This document shows positions 60,171 through 64,000 of a stretch of DNA of 64,000 nucleotides, piece by piece. The notes under the pieces are model-generated. The model worked only from the letters and a program-made list of their open reading frames with translations. It searched no databases and was not told the origin of the DNA. Origin of the DNA: Streptomyces sp. CB02056 (GTDB lineage Bacteria; Actinomycetota; Actinomycetes; Streptomycetales; Streptomycetaceae); the NCBI RefSeq assembly GCF_001905545.1, contig NZ_LIPD01000002.1, positions 1 to 64,000 of the forward strand, in the 5' to 3' direction. How positions within the stretch are numbered: the stretch's first letter is position 1; every line of letters starts with the position of its first letter. Position numbers and translations under genes: made by a program.

Positions 60171-61790
60171 GTGACCACCCAGACCGCACCCCCGCCGCCG
60201 GCCGCCGCCGGGCCCGCCGTCCGCCGGATGGCCGCGGCCGTCCTGCTCGGCCCCGCCCGGCGCACCGCGCTGCTCACCGCGCTCTGCTTCGCGGTGACCT
60301 GCGCCATCGGCCTGCAGGGCTGGACGTCCGTCTCGCTCGGCGGCTTCGACCTCGGCATCTTCGACCAGGGCGTGCGCGGCTACGCCCACTTCGGGCTGCC
60401 CGTCTCGACGCTGAAGAGCTTCCACCACGAGTTCCCGCCCGGCTTCTCGCTGCTGGGCGACCACTTCTCGCTGGTGCTGGCGCTGCTCGCGCCGCTGTAC
60501 TGGATCTGGGACGACCCGCGCTCGCTGATCATCGGACAGTCGCTGCTGTTCGCGGCCGGCGTGCCGCTGATCCGGCGGATCGCCGGGTACGCCTTCGCCG
60601 GCGCCGAGCCGCGCACCGCCCGCCGGGCCGCCGACCTGGCCGGCCTGGTCTACGGGCTCGGCTGGCCGCTGCTGGTCGCCGCCCGGGTGGGCTTCCACGA
60701 GGTCGCCTTCGCGGTCCCGCTGACCCTGCTGATGCTGGAGCGCGGGCTGGCCCGCCGGTACGGCACGGTGCTGCTCGCCGCCCTGCTGCTGTGCTGCACC
60801 AAGGAGGACCTCGGCCTGATGGTCGGGGCGTACGGGCTGGTGCTGCTGCTGCGCACCCGCCGAACCGACGACCGGGCGGGCCGCCGCACCGGCCTGGGAC
60901 TGCTGCTGGGCGGGCCGGTCGCCTCGGCCGCCGCCATCACCTGGCTGATCCCGGCGATGGGCGGGGAGCCGGGCTACTACTGGAACTACGGCTCGCTCGG
61001 CACGGACGGCGGCGACGCGCTGCGCAACCTGCTGCACGACCCGTTCCTGCTGGTGCAGGCCGCCTTCGACCAGCCGCTCAAGCCGCTGCTGCTGCTGTGG
61101 CTGTTCGGCACCATGCTGCTGCTGCCGCTGCGCTCGGCCACCGTGCTGTGCGCGGTGCCGCTGCTGGCCGAACGGATCCTGTCCAGCAACCCCAACCACT
61201 GGTCGATCGCCCGGCACTACGACTCGCTGCTGTGGCCGGTCCTGCTCACCGCCGCGATCGAGGTGCTGGGCCGGCTGAGCGCCACCGGGCGGCCGGAGCG
61301 GAGCCTGCGGCGGGCCCGCCGGCTGGGCCTCGGCGCGGCCGGCATCGCGCTGGTGGCCGCGGTGCCGATCGGGCTGGTGCCGCTGGTCCTGCCGTCCTCC
61401 TGGGCGCCCAAGCCGAGCGAGGCGGCGCTGGTCCGGGCGGCCGCGCTGATCCCGGACGGGGCGTCCGTCGAGGCGGACAACCAGATCGCGCCGCGGCTGA
61501 CCGCCCGGACGGACGTGGTGCTGGTGGACGGCACACCGCGCGGGCGCGAGTACGTGCTCACCCGGGGCGACAAGCGGTCCTTCCCGTTCAAGACGGACAA
61601 GGAGCAGGCCGAGCGGATCCAGCTGCTGCTGGCGCACGGCTACCGGCAGCTGTGGGCCGAGGACGGGGTCGTGCTGCTGCACCGGGAGGGCGACGAGCCG
61701 ATCCCCGGCGAGCACGTGCCGGGGCCGGGCAGCAAGCCGGTCCAGGACGAGGTCCCGACCGACGTCGGACACAACCTGTTCCGCGGCTGA
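60171..61790 (+). CDS. DUF2079-family membrane protein, probable glycosyltransferase
   Basis: 539 residues from GTG 60171, about 45 bp after the GT87 gene, likely the same operon. It has about ten helices and DUF2079 traits: SLGGFDLGIFDQGVRGYAHFGLPVSTL, HHEFPPGFSLLGDHFSLVLALLAPLYWIW, and LCCTKEDLGLMVGAYGLVLLL. The acidic residues in the first loop (FDLGIFDQ) resemble the GT-C catalytic site. A periplasmic C-terminal domain of about 120 residues ends the protein. Substrate unknown. Confidence 0.82.
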   Translation: MTTQTAPPPPAAAGPAVRRMAAAVLLGPARRTALLTALCFAVTCAIGLQGWTSVSLGGFDLGIFDQGVRGYAHFGLPVSTLKSFHHEFPPGFSLLGDHFSLVLALLAPLYWIWDDPRSLIIGQSLLFAAGVPLIRRIAGYAFAGAEPRTARRAADLAGLVYGLGWPLLVAARVGFHEVAFAVPLTLLMLERGLARRYGTVLLAALLLCCTKEDLGLMVGAYGLVLLLRTRRTDDRAGRRTGLGLLLGGPVASAAAITWLIPAMGGEPGYYWNYGSLGTDGGDALRNLLHDPFLLVQAAFDQPLKPLLLLWLFGTMLLLPLRSATVLCAVPLLAERILSSNPNHWSIARHYDSLLWPVLLTAAIEVLGRLSATGRPERSLRRARRLGLGAAGIALVAAVPIGLVPLVLPSSWAPKPSEAALVRAAALIPDGASVEADNQIAPRLTARTDVVLVDGTPRGREYVLTRGDKRSFPFKTDKEQAERIQLLLAHGYRQLWAEDGVVLLHREGDEPIPGEHVPGPGSKPVQDEVPTDVGHNLFRG

Positions 61791-61808
61791 GCGCGGGGCC
61801 CGGACACG

Positions 61809-61848
61809 CCGGAGGGCCGGCCGGAACGACGTCCGGCCGGCCCTCCGG
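61809..61848. terminator. Bidirectional hairpin terminator
   Basis: CCGGAGGGCCGGCCGGA (61809-61825) pairs perfectly over 17 bp with the sequence at 61832-61848, with an ACGACG loop, between two convergent genes. Confidence 0.88.
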
Positions 61849-61854
61849 GGCGGG

Positions 61855-62736
61855 TCAGGGGCGGTCCGAGCCGGTGTAGTGGCCGCTCTGGTGGGAGCCC
61901 TGGGACGGGACGGCGCCGTAGTGGCCGGGCCGGTGGCCGCGCGGGTGCCGGGTCAGCCGGTAGCCGAGGATGCCGGCCAGCGCGGCCAGGAAGCCGCCGC
62001 CGATCGTCCAGTACCAGCGGCTGTTCCAGCCGGAGAACCAGCCGGTGTACCAGTGCTCCTCCTGGGCCACCGGGGCGGCCGCCTTGGCCGTGCTCGCGCC
62101 GCCGCCGGCCGGCGGGACCAGCGGGGCCTTCAGCTCGCCGCCCTCCGGCTGGGCGTTGTCCGCGTCGCCCTTGGCGGCGACGTGCAGCTGCACCGAGGAG
62201 GCCAGGCCGAGGTCCGGCTGCGGGACGTCGCTGACCGACAGCCGCACGTAGTAGGTGCCGGGCAGCGGGTCGCCGGACCACGGCTCGGCCCAGGTGCGGA
62301 CCTCGCGCAGGGTGCAGTTCAGCGTCAGCGAGCCGGCGCTCTGCTCGGCGGTGGCGTTCTGGGTGCCGGCGGTGCACGCCTGGCGGCGGCGCAGCCCGTC
62401 GAAGACCTCGACGGACCAGGTCTGCGGGCCGTGCCGGTCGGCCGAGGGGGCCAGGCCGACGGTCAGGTTGACCGTCGGGGTCTGGCCCTCGGCGGCGCCG
62501 AACGCCCAGTACAGGTAGTCACCGGTGGAGACGGAGACGTTGGCGTCCTGGTTGGGCGAGAGGTTGACCGCGGTCAGGAAGGAGGTGCCGGCCTTGGTGG
62601 CCGGGGCCGGGGTGCCGCTCGCACTGGCCGAGGGGGACGGCGAGGCGGCCGAGGCGGCCGGGGCGCCCAGGGCGCTCAGGGCCAGGGCGGGCAGCAGGGC
62701 GAGGGCGGCGAGGGCGCCGCGGATCGTCGTACGCAT
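61855..62736 (-). CDS. Secreted membrane-anchored protein paired with a VWA protein
   Basis: 293 residues. A signal peptide (MRTTIRGALAALALLPALALSALG, cleaved near ASA-AS) is followed by a Ser/Pro/Ala linker and an extracellular domain (about 50-190) with GDYLYWAFGAAEGQTPTVNLTVGLAP and LPGTYYVRLSVSDVP, a pattern seen in pre-peptidase or beta-sandwich domains. Near the C-terminus is one membrane helix (WYWTIGGGFLAALAGILGY). It starts 2 bp after the VWA gene ends and is coupled to it. Confidence 0.7.
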   Translation of the reverse strand: MRTTIRGALAALALLPALALSALGAPAASAASPSPSASASGTPAPATKAGTSFLTAVNLSPNQDANVSVSTGDYLYWAFGAAEGQTPTVNLTVGLAPSADRHGPQTWSVEVFDGLRRRQACTAGTQNATAEQSAGSLTLNCTLREVRTWAEPWSGDPLPGTYYVRLSVSDVPQPDLGLASSVQLHVAAKGDADNAQPEGGELKAPLVPPAGGGASTAKAAAPVAQEEHWYTGWFSGWNSRWYWTIGGGFLAALAGILGYRLTRHPRGHRPGHYGAVPSQGSHQSGHYTGSDRP

Positions 62737-62738
62737 GG

Positions 62739-64000
62739 TCAGTTCTCCCGCCAGACGGCGATCCGCCAGCGCGCGATCCAGCCGAAGACCAGACCGAAGG
62801 CCAGGCCGGCCAGGGTGAGGGTGAGCAGCAGGATCCAGCCGCGGCCGAGGCCCATCGCGGCGCCCTCCGGGGCGGGCGAGGCGGAGGCCAGGTCGACGGT
62901 CAGCTCCAGCGGCAGGCCGGGGTCGGCCAGCACGCCGGCCTGCGGGGCCAGCGAGTTGCTGACGACCAGGCAGACCGTGGTCTCCGGCTTCTCCTTGGAG
63001 TCCTTGGTGGCCGTGGGGCTCGCGGTGACGTAGCCCTTGGAGTCGTCGGTGGACCAGCGCAGGCCGGTGGAGACCACGTCGGTGCGGCTGCTGCCGGCGT
63101 CGGTGCCGCGGACCAGTTCCTGGCCGGTCGCGCTGGTGGCCTGGAGCAGCACCCCGTAGTCCCGGGCCACCGGGCGGTCGAGGGCGACGCTGACCGAGGC
63201 GCGCAGCTCCTGGCCGGACTTGACCGGGACCTTGTAGACGCGGTGCTCGGAGAACTTCTCACGGTCGGTGTAGACGCCCGGGGCGAGCACCGGGGCGCTC
63301 TCGCACTTGTCGGTGCCGGTGGTTTTGACCGGGGTCACCGTGTAGGTGTCGTTGGAGCGGTCGACCAGCTGCTTCACCTTGTCGGTGAGCTGCTCCTGGG
63401 TGCGGACGTCGGTGTAGGTGCCGCCGGTCGCGTTGGCGATGCAGAGCAGCTGCTGGCGGGTCTTGTCGTCGTGGGCCAGGCCCAGGGTGTCGACCACCAG
63501 GTGGATGCCCTGGGAGGCGAGTTCGCGGGCGACGTCACAGGGGTCGGGCGGGGTGCAGGTGTCCTCGCCGTCGGTGATCAGCACCACCCGGCGGGTGGTC
63601 TCGCCCTTGCCGAGGTCCTGCGCGGCGCCGCGCAGGGCCAGGCCGATCGGGGTCCAGCCGGTGGGGCGCAGGGTGGCGACGGCGGTCTTGGCCTCGACCT
63701 TGTTGGTCTTGCCGACCGGGTACAGCTGCTTGGTGTCCTGGCAGCCCTGGGCCTTGTCGTTGCCGGGGTAGTTCGCCCCCAGGGTGCGGATGCCGAACTC
63801 GGTCTCCGCGGGCAGCGCGTCGATCACCTCGTTCAGCGACTGCTGGGCCACCGCGATGCGGCTCTTGCCCTGGATGTCCGCCTCGCGCATGGAGCCGCTG
63901 ACGTCCAGGACGAGGTCGACCCGGGGCGCCTCCTTGGTCGCGGGAGCGGCGCCGGCTGATGGTTCGTCGGCGTGGGCGGGCAGGCCGAGGAGCAGTGAGG
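62739..64000 (-). CDS. VWA-domain surface protein (start outside window)
   Basis: The gene continues past the right edge; about 420 codons are visible. After the tail of a signal peptide (SLLLGLPAHAD) comes a von Willebrand A domain with a complete MIDAS: DVSGSM, the Thr in GWTPIG and TDGED. A beta-rich region follows, and a C-terminal membrane helix (GWILLLTLTLAGLAFGLVFGWIA) anchors the protein. VWA domains bind metal and mediate adhesion or complex assembly. It is coupled to the next secreted protein (2 bp apart), suggesting they act together at the cell surface. Confidence 0.85.
   Translation of the reverse strand, partial: SLLLGLPAHADEPSAGAAPATKEAPRVDLVLDVSGSMREADIQGKSRIAVAQQSLNEVIDALPAETEFGIRTLGANYPGNDKAQGCQDTKQLYPVGKTNKVEAKTAVATLRPTGWTPIGLALRGAAQDLGKGETTRRVVLITDGEDTCTPPDPCDVARELASQGIHLVVDTLGLAHDDKTRQQLLCIANATGGTYTDVRTQEQLTDKVKQLVDRSNDTYTVTPVKTTGTDKCESAPVLAPGVYTDREKFSEHRVYKVPVKSGQELRASVSVALDRPVARDYGVLLQATSATGQELVRGTDAGSSRTDVVSTGLRWSTDDSKGYVTASPTATKDSKEKPETTVCLVVSNSLAPQAGVLADPGLPLELTVDLASASPAPEGAAMGLGRGWILLLTLTLAGLAFGLVFGWIARWRIAVWREN

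Overview
The window is high-GC chromosomal DNA of a filamentous actinomycete, most likely Streptomyces or Kitasatospora. The signs are very strong third-position G/C bias, many GTG/TTG starts, two XRE-DUF5753/DUF397 gene pairs, an HrdD-type sigma factor, FbiC (F420 synthesis), a SepX-like division protein, and a chitinase with a DasR-type operator. No prophage, IS element, CRISPR array or biosynthetic gene cluster was seen. These statements come from reading the sequence and remembered family knowledge; no searches were run.

Layout. Positions 1-210 hold the end of an rRNA operon (5S rRNA and its terminator). Positions 300-16700 are a mosaic of single genes and short operons: a MerR regulator fused to a DinB-like domain, a small-molecule kinase homologue, a DUF397/XRE pair with a divergent string of tiny translationally coupled genes, a lectin-tailed Ser/Thr kinase, a DsbA-like protein, TPR proteins, a MerR-SDR divergent pair and a GH19 chitinase. 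Positions 17000-25800 hold another TPR protein, TetR and HxlR regulators, a QorB-like reductase, RarD and a LolA-like/ABC exporter operon. Positions 26000-37000 carry fbiC, an ADP-ribosylglycohydrolase, a second XRE/DUF397 pair, a GOLPH3-like protein, a D-Ala-D-Ala carboxypeptidase with a very long disordered cytoplasmic tail and a GT39-type glycosyltransferase. A tRNA-Arg(CCT) follows at 37204.

The right third (41000-58600) resembles the mycobacterial mscL - ruc - 5-FTHF cyclo-ligase - galU - glp/moeA - rimJ - glpR neighbourhood, expanded by hrdD, an MFS transporter, a cation/H+ antiporter, a penicillin-acylase-family hydrolase, a GGDEF protein and moaC/mog. It joins envelope stress functions (HrdD with a SigR-type promoter, MscL, the Ruc-type chaperone behind a CIRCE/HrcA operator) with cell-division functions (MoeA-like Glp and SepX/GlpR). 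The right edge has a tRNA-Ala(CGC), two multi-membrane glycosyltransferases and a VWA surface-protein pair that runs off the window.

Unusual non-coding signals include a 12-unit, helically phased 10-bp repeat beside the chitinase dre site, a CIRCE element directly upstream of the ruc-like gene, and a recurrent pattern of short tandem duplications that span stop codons at the 3' ends of several unrelated genes.
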